12,551 bases of DNA from JASHVB01 sp036489395 (GTDB lineage: Bacteria; Pseudomonadota; Alphaproteobacteria; Acetobacterales; Acetobacteraceae): NCBI GenBank assembly GCA_036489395.1, contig DASXFW010000198.1, forward strand, positions 1 through 12,551, in the 5' to 3' direction. Positions 1 through 6,413 of the stretch are shown piece after piece; position 1 is the first letter of the stretch, and the number at the start of each line of letters is the position of its first letter. The notes under the pieces were generated by a model. That model was not told where the DNA came from. It saw only the letters and a program-made list of their open reading frames with translations, and made no database searches. A program made the position numbers and the translations under genes.

Positions 1-19
1 GGCCGCGGCAAAGGCGTGG

Positions 20-39
20 ATGCCGACTTTCGTCGGCAT
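20..39. repeat. Short perfect hairpin (8-bp stem, TTTC loop)
   Basis: ATGCCGAC (20-27) and GTCGGCAT (32-39) are perfect inverted repeats around a 4-base loop, followed by GACG. The pattern (short GC-rich palindrome preceded by GTGG and followed by GACG) resembles REP-like intergenic palindromes of alphaproteobacteria. There is no T-run, so a simple intrinsic terminator is not supported. The family assignment is inferred; only the palindrome is seen. Confidence 0.5.
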
Positions 40-101
40 GACGTGGGGGTGCGCCGAGCGTGCCTCCCATCCGCGGCATGGAAGGCCTCAGTTTCTTGTT
101 C

Positions 102-188
102 GGAGCGAAGCGACGAAGAAGCAACCTCGTTCGTGTTGAACTGCGTTCCATGCGTCCTCACGAACTAGGTTGCTTCGTCGCCTCGCCC
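102..188. repeat. Long imperfect inverted repeat, probable dispersed intergenic element
   Basis: The left arm (102-135) and right arm (159-188) are imperfect reverse complements with a loop of about 23 bases. The best core pairs GCGACGAAG plus GCAACC on the left with GGTTGCTTCGTCGC on the right, with a 3-base insertion in the left arm. The right arm continues as CCTCGCCCCTCGCAATGACAG, a sequence shape that recurs between genes in many alphaproteobacterial genomes. It starts about 30 bases after the end of the leftward RgpF-type gene and could fold in that transcript as a 3' stabilising or terminating structure. Confidence 0.6.
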
Positions 189-220
189 CTCGCAATGACA
201 GAATGCGACAAAGCCTGCTG

Positions 221-1261
221 TTATGGAGCACGATGGCGTAGTTTCCGCCGCAGGTCGCGCTCGATTACTGCCACGTCGGCGCCCGGAAGATCCGCAAGAA
301 CGCCGCGCCAGTCCGCGATATCGGGAACGTCGGTCGCATTGGAGAGCAGCAGTTCCATCTTGAGGAAGGGGAACCCCGCCAGGAGCAGTTGCCGCCACAG
401 GTCGGCGGTCGGGTTCAGCGGGACCTGATGCGCGGCGGCGCTGCGAAGCCGACGGAACGCCTGGACGCGCATCAGCCGAAACGGGTCCGACGACTCGGGC
501 TCCGCATCCTCGTCAGTTTCTACCGGCATCGCCACCTGCTCCAGCAGATCATGATAGCCCCATATCGCCGAGCATCGCAGTCCCGCACGCAGCATTCGCT
601 GGGTCAACCCGACTTCATAATGCGCGACCACCCAATCCTTGGAAGAAACCTGACGCACGCGATTCCAGAACTTACGCCACGCCTCACTGGTGAGCGCACG
701 GCGTCCTGCCAGCAGGAAATAGGATTGCAGGTGGTAGCGGCGTTGCCAGCTTTCCGTCGCGCCCCACAGGTCAGCCACCTCGAAATCCGTGCGTTCAATG
801 ACGCGATCCAGCGCGGCGAACGGGCCATAGACGCTGTCGTTGGCAATCAACAGCCGCTCGGTCTCCGGCCGCGGCAAGCCCAGCAGCTCAAGCGCATCGT
901 GGATCGCGCCGAAGTCGTAACCAACGTTGCGGCGCACGATGATGCCACTGCAGAGCGGCTGCAACGTGGCAAGCGCGTCGGGCCGAAAACGCTTGCCGGA
1001 ATTGGTAACGAACACCACCGAAAAGCCGCTATCGCGAAGCGCGCGGACGTAGTTGATGACGTGCTCTGCCAGCGCGCCGCGCCGATCGAAATGCACGAAT
1101 ATGGCGACGCTGTTGGCGAGTTCGAGCGGGCCGTCCGGCCAGACGCGCAGCGTGTTCGTTCCGAGGCGGAACAGGCTGCGCAGAACGGCGAAATACGGCG
1201 CGATTCGTCGCACGCCGCGCCAAAGGAATCGACTCAGACGTTTCGCATGCGATCGTGCCAT
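221..1261 (-). CDS. RgpF-type rhamnan synthesis glycosyltransferase
   Basis: This 346-residue protein resembles the rhamnan synthesis protein F family (RgpF), which acts in assembly of rhamnose-containing polysaccharides at the cytoplasmic face of the membrane. The family core begins at about residue 50 with SVAIFVHFDRRG, continues with VVFVTNSG (82-89), the hallmark RRNVGYDFGA (110-119), LLIANDSVYGP (137-147), ADLWGATES (163-171) and LQSYFLL (178-184), and ends with a conserved EVGLTQ segment (216-221). A basic stretch with amphipathic or hydrophobic character (residues 8-40) precedes the domain and may bind membrane. The ATG lies 6 bases after the stop of the upstream methyltransferase gene and has no good Shine-Dalgarno, so translational coupling is likely. 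The donor and acceptor sugars cannot be read from sequence; rhamnose is the family default, not a demonstrated substrate. Confidence 0.85.
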   Translation of the reverse strand: MARSHAKRLSRFLWRGVRRIAPYFAVLRSLFRLGTNTLRVWPDGPLELANSVAIFVHFDRRGALAEHVINYVRALRDSGFSVVFVTNSGKRFRPDALATLQPLCSGIIVRRNVGYDFGAIHDALELLGLPRPETERLLIANDSVYGPFAALDRVIERTDFEVADLWGATESWQRRYHLQSYFLLAGRRALTSEAWRKFWNRVRQVSSKDWVVAHYEVGLTQRMLRAGLRCSAIWGYHDLLEQVAMPVETDEDAEPESSDPFRLMRVQAFRRLRSAAAHQVPLNPTADLWRQLLLAGFPFLKMELLLSNATDVPDIADWRGVLADLPGADVAVIERDLRRKLRHRAP

Positions 1262-1267
1262 TTCGGG

Positions 1268-3103
1268 TCAGGCCGCGCTTTGACTGAGGTCGGCAGCGTC
1301 CGCCACATGGGAAGCCGCGAGGCCGGCGAGCCGCTGGCTGGCCGCGGACTCGCCACGTTGGGCCGCCGCGAACAATCCGTCCGGCGCGCCAGGCGCCCCC
1401 AGGATCGACTGCACACGGCGAAAGCGATCACGGCTGCGCTCGATCAGTGCCGGTTCGTCATGGGAGGAATCAAGTACCGCAAGGCAGAACAATACGTCCC
1501 GCTGTGAGTCGGTGCGCGCCGCGGTCACTTCGGCATTCGCCCAATCCGCGGCATCAAAGCTCTGCGCGGTGGCCACATCCGCTGCCAGGCGGCGACGGCC
1601 GGCATTCACCAGCTCGACGAAGGCGCGTTCCGCGATGACTTGCCGCCGTGTCGCACCGTTCTCTGCATCCGGCGCGGGAGGCAATTTCACAAGTTGCGAG
1701 ACGATGTCGCCGGCGCCACCCGCAGCCGCGCACAGCACTGCCTCGGCGCGTGCGGTCCACGCGATTTGCTCGCTCATGCCATCCGCCAAAGCCAGGTCAC
1801 CCAGGGCTCGGCACAGCAACTCGGCTGCGGCAGCGGCACGCAGGAAGCGTACGCCAAGCGTGGCGCGCGGCTCGCCCGAAGCCAGTCGCAGAATGGCATC
1901 GGCGTAGAGGACCCCGCCGAGATTTAACGGCATGCGGCGCGCCAGATCCTCGAGCGCAACGCCGGTCGTCGCCCTGGCCCAGTCGCCCAACCGATCCAGC
2001 GATCGGCCAAATCGCGTTTGCGCGGCGCGCTGCATGTCGGCCAGGGCACGCCTGGCCTGGTCGAACACACCGTCGTTGACGGCCTCCTGCAAGGCGCGGC
2101 CGGCAAAGCCCAGGAACAGCTCGTGACGCGGTGGGAAGTCGTGAGCACGACGCTCGAGATAAGTCCGGTATTCGGCCCGCAGGATCGCGGGATCATTCTC
2201 CAGATCAAGCGGCCGATCGCCGGCGAACGCCACCAGCGAATGTCCGTCTTTTTCGACCTGGATGTGACGGAAGTCGGCGGCCTCCAGCATGGCGAGCAAG
2301 CTTTGCCGGTTCTGAAAGATCAGATGCAAGCCAGGCGACAGCAGGCCGATGAGAACGCTCGGCGCCGTCTCCGGGCGCAGTTCGGCGCCATCCGGTGTGG
2401 TCAGGATCAAGATGCCGCCGGGACGCAGCATGCTGCGCAGCACGCGCACGAATCCCGCCGGCGACAGCACGTGCTCCACCGTCTCGGATGCCATGACGAC
2501 ATCGCAGGTCGCTTCCAGTTCCGGTTCGGCATCGCCGAGATAGCGACGATCGATTGCGACGCCCAGCATTTGCTCGCCCAGACCGCCGATGCCACCGGGA
2601 TCGATGCCGCGCCCGCTCCAACGCTTTGCATGCGCGGCATAGTCGAGGCCGAATCCGAAGCCGCAACCGATTTCGGCATAGGTGCTGCAGGCCGGCGTGC
2701 GCACCCGCGCCAAGGGCCGCGTGATAAGCGAAAGGCCGGCGCCCTGCTGCAAATAGAACGGCACGCGGCCGCGCTCCAGCATGGCGTCCTCGGCATAGTC
2801 CGGCGGAATTTGCGAGGAATAGAACAAACAGGTGCAAGCCGGGCAGCGCAGCACGCTGGTGTTCCGCCGCGATCCCGGCAGCGTCGCGAAGTTGATGGTC
2901 AGATGCAACGGTTTCGGCCCGGGGGCGGCGCAGTTCGGACACGCCATCTCGACCATGACCGGGTCCGCCGCGCTCGGCCAATCGACCACCGGCAGGCCCA
3001 TGATGTCGGTGCCGGACGAGGCTTTTCCGGCCGCCGAACCAATCAGTAAGCGGTGCAGTGAGCCAAGGAATTTGGCTGCAAGCAGCCTGAGCGGCATTAC
3101 CAT
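1268..3103 (-). CDS. Zinc-ribbon/SAM-dependent methyltransferase with large C-terminal domain
   Basis: This 611-residue protein has a CPNC...CPAC pair (Cys55, 58, 87, 90), consistent with a zinc ribbon. A class I SAM methyltransferase domain follows at about 140-300: AEIGCGFGFG (143-152) is the SAM-binding glycine loop, DVVMASETVEHV (201-212) the next motif, and LRPGGILILTTPDG (226-239) the beta-strand after it. Such Zn-ribbon methyltransferases commonly modify sugars in polysaccharide loci. Residues of about 300-611 are alanine- and leucine-rich, probably helical, and I cannot assign them to a family. The start is ATG GTA ATG; initiation at residue 3 is also possible. A CGGCG-TTT-CGCCG hairpin (3105-3117) sits directly before the ATG and there is no clear Shine-Dalgarno, so translation may be weak or structured. 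The gene runs 6 bases ahead of the RgpF-type gene, suggesting an operon. Methyl acceptor unknown. Confidence 0.8.
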   Translation of the reverse strand: MVMPLRLLAAKFLGSLHRLLIGSAAGKASSGTDIMGLPVVDWPSAADPVMVEMACPNCAAPGPKPLHLTINFATLPGSRRNTSVLRCPACTCLFYSSQIPPDYAEDAMLERGRVPFYLQQGAGLSLITRPLARVRTPACSTYAEIGCGFGFGLDYAAHAKRWSGRGIDPGGIGGLGEQMLGVAIDRRYLGDAEPELEATCDVVMASETVEHVLSPAGFVRVLRSMLRPGGILILTTPDGAELRPETAPSVLIGLLSPGLHLIFQNRQSLLAMLEAADFRHIQVEKDGHSLVAFAGDRPLDLENDPAILRAEYRTYLERRAHDFPPRHELFLGFAGRALQEAVNDGVFDQARRALADMQRAAQTRFGRSLDRLGDWARATTGVALEDLARRMPLNLGGVLYADAILRLASGEPRATLGVRFLRAAAAAELLCRALGDLALADGMSEQIAWTARAEAVLCAAAGGAGDIVSQLVKLPPAPDAENGATRRQVIAERAFVELVNAGRRRLAADVATAQSFDAADWANAEVTAARTDSQRDVLFCLAVLDSSHDEPALIERSRDRFRRVQSILGAPGAPDGLFAAAQRGESAASQRLAGLAASHVADAADLSQSAA

Positions 3104-3280
3104 CCGGCGTTTCGCCGCGTGATCATGGCGTGCTGAAAATGAATTGCGGCCGTTCGGCGCATTGCTCCGGTACCTTGACTGCCACGCGATGGTCCTGCGG
3201 TTAAGCCTGCTGCGGTCGCGTTTTATGATCTGTTGAGCTTACCAGCCGCGCCCCGGGGTGAGAAGGGATGCGCCCGGCGC
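3104..3280. other. Intergenic region between glycosyltransferase and methyltransferase genes
   Basis: These 177 bases hold no convincing ORF. A 5-bp hairpin (3105-3117) abuts the methyltransferase start. An AT-richer patch around 3222-3240 could hold a leftward promoter, but I find no good -35/-10 pair. No terminator with a T-run follows the glycosyltransferase stop at 3281, so read-through into the methyltransferase gene is possible. Confidence 0.4.
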
Positions 3281-4207
3281 TCAGCCGATCAGGAACCAGA
3301 CGCGGAAAAGTGCGGTTTCCAGCCAGGTCTGCCGGCGCAGACCGCGCAGCCGCAGTGCCGCCACGCGGGCGCGGAAGCTGCCGTGCAGGGCATGGTGCAG
3401 TTGCAGCGCAACAGGACGCGCGGAGTCGGAAATCAGCTCCGATTGCTCGATCAGTGCGGCCACATGCTGACGCAGCGCGTTCATGAACACCTTCGGGCCG
3501 CGCCTGATCGCGGCCACGGCGCGCTGCGCATTCGAGGCGCGCATGCCGATGCAGTTGCCGCCATGCTGGCGATAGAGCGCGACGACCGATTCATCGACCA
3601 GCACCTGCCCGTCGGCGGCGGTGACCAGGACGTAGCACCACCAATCGTGCATCGAGGCACTCGGCAGCACGCTGTCGGCCACCAACGTGGCGGCGCGACG
3701 GTTCAGCATGATGGTGCAGCCGGTGGCGATATTCTGCGTCAGCGAGGCCGGGAATTCGCAGTGTTGCTGGGTGATGCTGGTTGCCACGAGCGGATGAAGG
3801 TTTGCATCCACCGCCATCAGCCGCGCGCAGTACATCGCCGGCCGCACGGGATCGCAGGACGCCAGCGCGGCAACGGCGCGCGACAGCTTCTCTGGCAGCC
3901 AGACATCGTCCTGATCGATGAATGCGACGGTATCGGTCGGCCCCAGGTCCGCCACGGTGGCGCGCAGCAATGCCATGAAACTCGCTGCCGGGCCGATCCG
4001 ACCGGCCGGCTCGGCGATCCGGTGGCAGCGGGACGGGCCGGCCGAAGCGGCGAACCCGTCGAGGATCGCGGCTGTCGCGTCGCTTGATCCGTCATCGCGC
4101 CAGTGCAACACCCAATCGGCATGCGTTTGCGCCAGCAGGCTGTCGAGTTGTGCGCGCAGATAAGGCGCGCCGTTGTAGGTCGAGAGCAGTACGTGGATAC
4201 GCGACAT
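3281..4207 (-). CDS. Family 2 glycosyltransferase
   Basis: This is a GT-A fold, inverting glycosyltransferase of 308 residues, which would transfer a nucleotide-activated sugar to a growing surface glycan at the inner face of the membrane. Visible signatures are HVLLSTYNG (5-13), WRDDGSSD (36-43) for nucleotide binding, FIDQDDVW (96-103) as the metal-binding DxD-like motif, HDWW (187-190) in the place of the ED-type catalytic region, and LYRQHGGNCIG (211-221), typical of rhamnosyltransferase-like GT2 enzymes. No transmembrane segment is obvious. The chosen start gives the normal family N-terminus (MSRIHVLLSTYNG). An in-frame ATG at 4258 would add 17 residues and has a much better ribosome binding site, so the longer form is a real alternative. 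The enzyme fits a polysaccharide role shared with the two downstream genes. Sugar specificity is unknown. Confidence 0.88.
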   Translation of the reverse strand: MSRIHVLLSTYNGAPYLRAQLDSLLAQTHADWVLHWRDDGSSDATAAILDGFAASAGPSRCHRIAEPAGRIGPAASFMALLRATVADLGPTDTVAFIDQDDVWLPEKLSRAVAALASCDPVRPAMYCARLMAVDANLHPLVATSITQQHCEFPASLTQNIATGCTIMLNRRAATLVADSVLPSASMHDWWCYVLVTAADGQVLVDESVVALYRQHGGNCIGMRASNAQRAVAAIRRGPKVFMNALRQHVAALIEQSELISDSARPVALQLHHALHGSFRARVAALRLRGLRRQTWLETALFRVWFLIG

Positions 4208-4258
4208 AAAGCCGTGGTCCGGTCGGCATCCCACCGCGGTATCGGCACACGCGATCAT

Positions 4259-4271
4259 GGATCGACTCCCC
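4259..4271 (-). promoter_or_regulatory. Shine-Dalgarno-like GGGGAG before alternative glycosyltransferase start
   Basis: On the minus strand GGGGAG (4271-4266) lies 7 bases before an ATG at 4258 that is in frame with the family 2 glycosyltransferase. The CHAP gene upstream uses the same GGGGAG with the same 7-base spacing, which lends weight to this start. The family-like start at 4207 has no comparable motif. Confidence 0.5.
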
Positions 4272-4406
4272 GCCGGCGGGCCGGAGTAACGATGTCGCTG
4301 GCCGCTTTGTTGGTTTCGTGGAGCTGGCGCATGGCCGGTGTTCCCGTCCTTTCGTAAAGACGGCATCGCTGCCCGCCAGGGACCCAGGATGAGTCCCGCG
4401 CGACCT

Positions 4407-4441
4407 TAACGGCGCACAACCGTTATTGGCAACGCGCCAAT
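4407..4441. promoter_or_regulatory. Two abutting perfect dyads, operator candidates
   Basis: TAACGG-N7-CCGTTA (4407-4425) is immediately followed by, and shares one base with, ATTGGC-N5-GCCAAT (4425-4441). Both have perfect 6-bp arms. They lie between the CHAP gene end (4502) and the glycosyltransferase start, where a leftward promoter for the polysaccharide genes would be expected. A role as regulator binding sites is inferred; they could also form small hairpins. Confidence 0.35.
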
Positions 4442-4501
4442 CGCTGCGCGAGCGGATCATCACGACAACGGCATCGTCTCGGCCGGTGACGAGTGCGACG
4501 G

Positions 4502-5413
4502 CTATTTCCGATCCAGCGCGCCGAGAAGGCCGGCGGGATTGACCGGCTGGAGCGCAGGAATCTTGCCGAACGGGGTCGCGGGTGCCTCGGCCACTTCCTC
4601 ATAGGTCTTCCACGGCCGCTCCACGGCCGGACGTAGGTCGCGCGGTGCCGGGCTCAGCGCCGGCTGCGGCGCGGGTGCGGCAACACTGGCCTCGATCACG
4701 CCGGTATCGGGGCGGTCGTAGATGAAGCCATAGGTCGGATAGACGCTGCCGAAGCCGCCGCTGTAGCCCAGACCGACGCGTACCGCCGACCAGTCGTTCG
4801 CCTCGGAGACGTCAACCACCGGCACGTTGCGTGCGACGCCGCCACGCATGCCTGGGCCCCACCAATTGGCCTGGTCGATCTCGATCTCGCGCCGATTGAC
4901 CACGCGGCTGACGACAGCGACATGGCCGAGCCGCATATGTGGATTGGCCTTGAACGCCAGAACGGCGCCATTCTGCGGCTCGCTGCCGCGGGCATAGACC
5001 CCGGCCGCATGACCCCACCACTGCCAGGCATTGCCTTTCAGATCGATGCCTGAATCGCTGCGTGCGAATGGTACGCAGGAGAGGCCGCCTCGGCGGGCGA
5101 TCCAGTGGTGCATCGCGATGGCCCGGCGGACCAGAGGGTGGCTGACCAGATGCCGGTTGTACATTTCATGTGCGAGCGCGGCATGCACGTATGGCCGGTG
5201 AGCCGGCTCACTATGCGCCACGCGATGTTCCGTGGCACGATGCACGGCAACCGAGTGATAGGCGGTTCGGTGCACGTAAACGTGGTGAATGGGTGCCTTA
5301 TGGGCGACTGGAGGCTCATGCTCTGCCGGAGCAGCCTGCGCCGCGAGCGGAGCAGCGAGTGCAAGAACTGACGCAAGCAAAACGGTCTTCAGCCCCACTG
5401 GCCCTGCCCCCAT
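4502..5413 (-). CDS. Secreted CHAP-domain peptidoglycan hydrolase with His-rich repeat region
   Basis: This 303-residue protein starts with a clear signal peptide (residues 1-28, hydrophobic VLLASVLALAAPLAAQA, likely cut after AQA), so it is exported. Residues 31-103 contain 16 histidines, many spaced exactly five residues apart. The CHAP (Cys/His amidase/peptidase) domain covers about 108-235. Cys113 in LSCVPFAR is the nucleophile, His164 in LGHVAVVS the base, and Glu178 or Asn183 in EIEIDQANW the third residue; WQWWGHA (130-136) is also typical. CHAP enzymes cut peptide or amide bonds of peptidoglycan. The tail (240-303) is proline- and alanine-rich and probably disordered. The start is supported by GGGGAG seven bases upstream. 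It has its own long upstream region and is probably monocistronic. The cut bond cannot be predicted. Confidence 0.87.
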   Translation of the reverse strand: MGAGPVGLKTVLLASVLALAAPLAAQAAPAEHEPPVAHKAPIHHVYVHRTAYHSVAVHRATEHRVAHSEPAHRPYVHAALAHEMYNRHLVSHPLVRRAIAMHHWIARRGGLSCVPFARSDSGIDLKGNAWQWWGHAAGVYARGSEPQNGAVLAFKANPHMRLGHVAVVSRVVNRREIEIDQANWWGPGMRGGVARNVPVVDVSEANDWSAVRVGLGYSGGFGSVYPTYGFIYDRPDTGVIEASVAAPAPQPALSPAPRDLRPAVERPWKTYEEVAEAPATPFGKIPALQPVNPAGLLGALDRK

Positions 5414-5426
5414 CGCCGTTCTCCCC
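5414..5426 (-). promoter_or_regulatory. Ribosome binding site of the CHAP gene
   Basis: GGGGAG (5426-5421, minus strand) lies 7 bases before the ATG at 5413. It fixes the start that gives a well-formed signal peptide. Confidence 0.7.
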
Positions 5427-5466
5427 GGTTTTTCTCCGTGTGGAACGGCCGTAGCAGTGGGATTCA

Positions 5467-5489
5467 GGGGCTGGCAACCCGCAGACCCC
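5467..5489 (-). other. Leader hairpin upstream of the CHAP gene
   Basis: On the minus strand GGGG-T-CTG pairs with CAG-CCCC around an 8-base loop, giving seven base pairs with one bulged base. It lies about 55 bases before the CHAP start, in its probable 5' leader. It may affect mRNA stability; a regulatory function is not shown. Confidence 0.25.
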
Positions 5490-5528
5490 CATTTTTCGCA
5501 TGGCAGGTAGAAATTTGTTAAGGGGGCC

Positions 5529-5537
5529 TGTGGATAA
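5529..5537 (-). promoter_or_regulatory. Consensus DnaA box
   Basis: The minus strand reads TTATCCACA, the exact consensus 9-mer for DnaA. It lies in the AT-richer part of the gap between the CHAP and RidA-family genes. I see only this one box, so a replication origin is not supported. DnaA control of the CHAP gene is possible, as is chance. Confidence 0.4.
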
Positions 5538-5606
5538 GCAGCAAAATCGGGAAGGTAATCCTAATCACTCAATTTTGATCACGCACAAGCCCGATTCGCG
5601 CCCTTT

Positions 5607-5632
5607 GGCGGGAACCACACGCGATTCCCGCC
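5607..5632. repeat. Perfect 8-bp inverted repeat downstream of the RidA-family gene
   Basis: GGCGGGAA (5607-5614) and TTCCCGCC (5625-5632) flank a 10-base spacer. The structure begins 20 bases after the stop of the leftward RidA-family gene and could be its 3' hairpin. No T-run follows in that direction, so it is at best a Rho-assisted or stabilising hairpin. It could equally be an operator for the CHAP gene. Confidence 0.45.
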
Positions 5633-5651
5633 ACACTGTTGCGCAAAAGCA

Positions 5652-6002
5652 TCACTTACAGGCGGTCACCATGATCTCAACCAGGATCGCCGGAGCGGCC
5701 AACTCGGCCTGGACGCAGGCGCGCACCGGCGCACCCTCCGGCGGCAGCCACGGTGTCCACACTTCGTTCATCGCGCCACGGTCGCTGATGTGCTTCACCC
5801 AGATCAGGGCCTGCAGCAACTGGGTCTTGTCGGTGCCGTGATGTTCCAGCATGGCGTCGATTTGCTCGAGGATGTCGGCGGTCTGGCCCTTGATGTCCTT
5901 GCTGGTGTCCCGGGCGGTGATCCCCGGCAGATAGACGAAGCCGTGGTACTCGACGGCCTTCGACAGGATGGCGCCGGGTTCGGTGCGAATGATTCTGGCC
6001 AT
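5652..6002 (-). CDS. RidA (YjgF/YER057c/UK114) family protein, YoaB-like
   Basis: This 116-residue cytosolic protein has the usual length of the RidA family, which forms trimers and in several members hydrolyses reactive enamine/imine intermediates such as 2-aminoacrylate. The C-terminal signature APVRACVQAEL...LVEIMVTAC (91-115) contains the Arg (R94) that binds the substrate carboxylate in active members and the conserved Glu (E109). The segments QIDAMLEHHGTDKTQLL (47-63) and AMNEVWTPW (77-85) resemble E. coli YoaB more than canonical RidA, and from memory I place it in that subgroup. The ATG has only a weak AGGCGAG nearby; a GGAGG lies 14 bases upstream, rather far. It stands alone, 105 bases after the lipoprotein gene. 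Its true substrate is unknown, and many non-RidA subgroup members lack tested activity. Confidence 0.88.
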   Translation of the reverse strand: MARIIRTEPGAILSKAVEYHGFVYLPGITARDTSKDIKGQTADILEQIDAMLEHHGTDKTQLLQALIWVKHISDRGAMNEVWTPWLPPEGAPVRACVQAELAAPAILVEIMVTACK

Positions 6003-6107
6003 GGCTCGCCTGTAAGCCTCCCTTTGGCGGTGTGTGGTGGTTGGGCCTTCTATTGCAGGACCGGCCGCCAGGCCAGCTTCCCGTGGGCAGCTTCTGGCGG
6101 GCGGCTG

Positions 6108-6413
6108 CTACTGGGGCGCCCGGCTGGTCTCTGTGCCGGTGTTGCGCACACAGTCGTTGATGAGTTCCTGGTGCTCGTGCTCGTTCGCGAGCTGGCGGTC
6201 GGTCACGCCCGGCACGAAATTGGTGGAGAACGGCGTGTTGATCGTGGGCGGCGGGCTATAGATGTCGGCGCGGTGCTGGACGTCATAGATTTGCTCCGCG
6301 CGCTGGCGGCACGCCGCCTCGGTCTCGGCATCCGCCCTGACCTGCGGCGCTTCATGCCCCAGCGGTATGGCGCAGCCGGACAACAGGAGCAGCAGCAGGA
6401 CGGTGCGGATCAT
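6108..6413 (-). CDS. Small predicted lipoprotein
   Basis: This 101-residue protein begins with MIRT, a run of six leucines and LSGC (11-14), a standard lipobox, so the mature protein should start at Cys14 and be lipid-anchored. Residue 15 is Ala, not Asp, so an outer-membrane destination is plausible by E. coli rules. The mature part of about 88 residues is polar, with two further cysteines (C35, C88) that could form a disulphide, and a segment YSPPPTINTPFSTNFVPGVT (52-71) that looks like a conserved surface element. Its ATG overlaps the stop of the upstream unknown gene as ATGA (6413-6410), indicating translational coupling. I do not recognise a characterised family. The lipoprotein call is firm; function is unknown. 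Confidence 0.82.
   Translation of the reverse strand: MIRTVLLLLLLSGCAIPLGHEAPQVRADAETEAACRQRAEQIYDVQHRADIYSPPPTINTPFSTNFVPGVTDRQLANEHEHQELINDCVRNTGTETSRAPQ

Noticed and set aside
389..1507. 372-codon open frame on the plus strand opposite the RgpF-type gene
   Set aside because: It is antisense to a clear RgpF-family gene, spans into the next gene and its translation is Arg/Gln-rich without motifs, as expected from the complement of GC-rich coding DNA.
5529..5537. Replication origin at the DnaA box
   Set aside because: Only a single box was found, with no cluster, no AT-rich unwinding region of good size and no typical origin neighbours such as dnaA, parAB or hemE.
5500..5841. 113-codon plus-strand open frame across the RidA-family gene
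   Set aside because: It is antisense to a well-supported RidA-family gene and has no RBS or recognisable domain.
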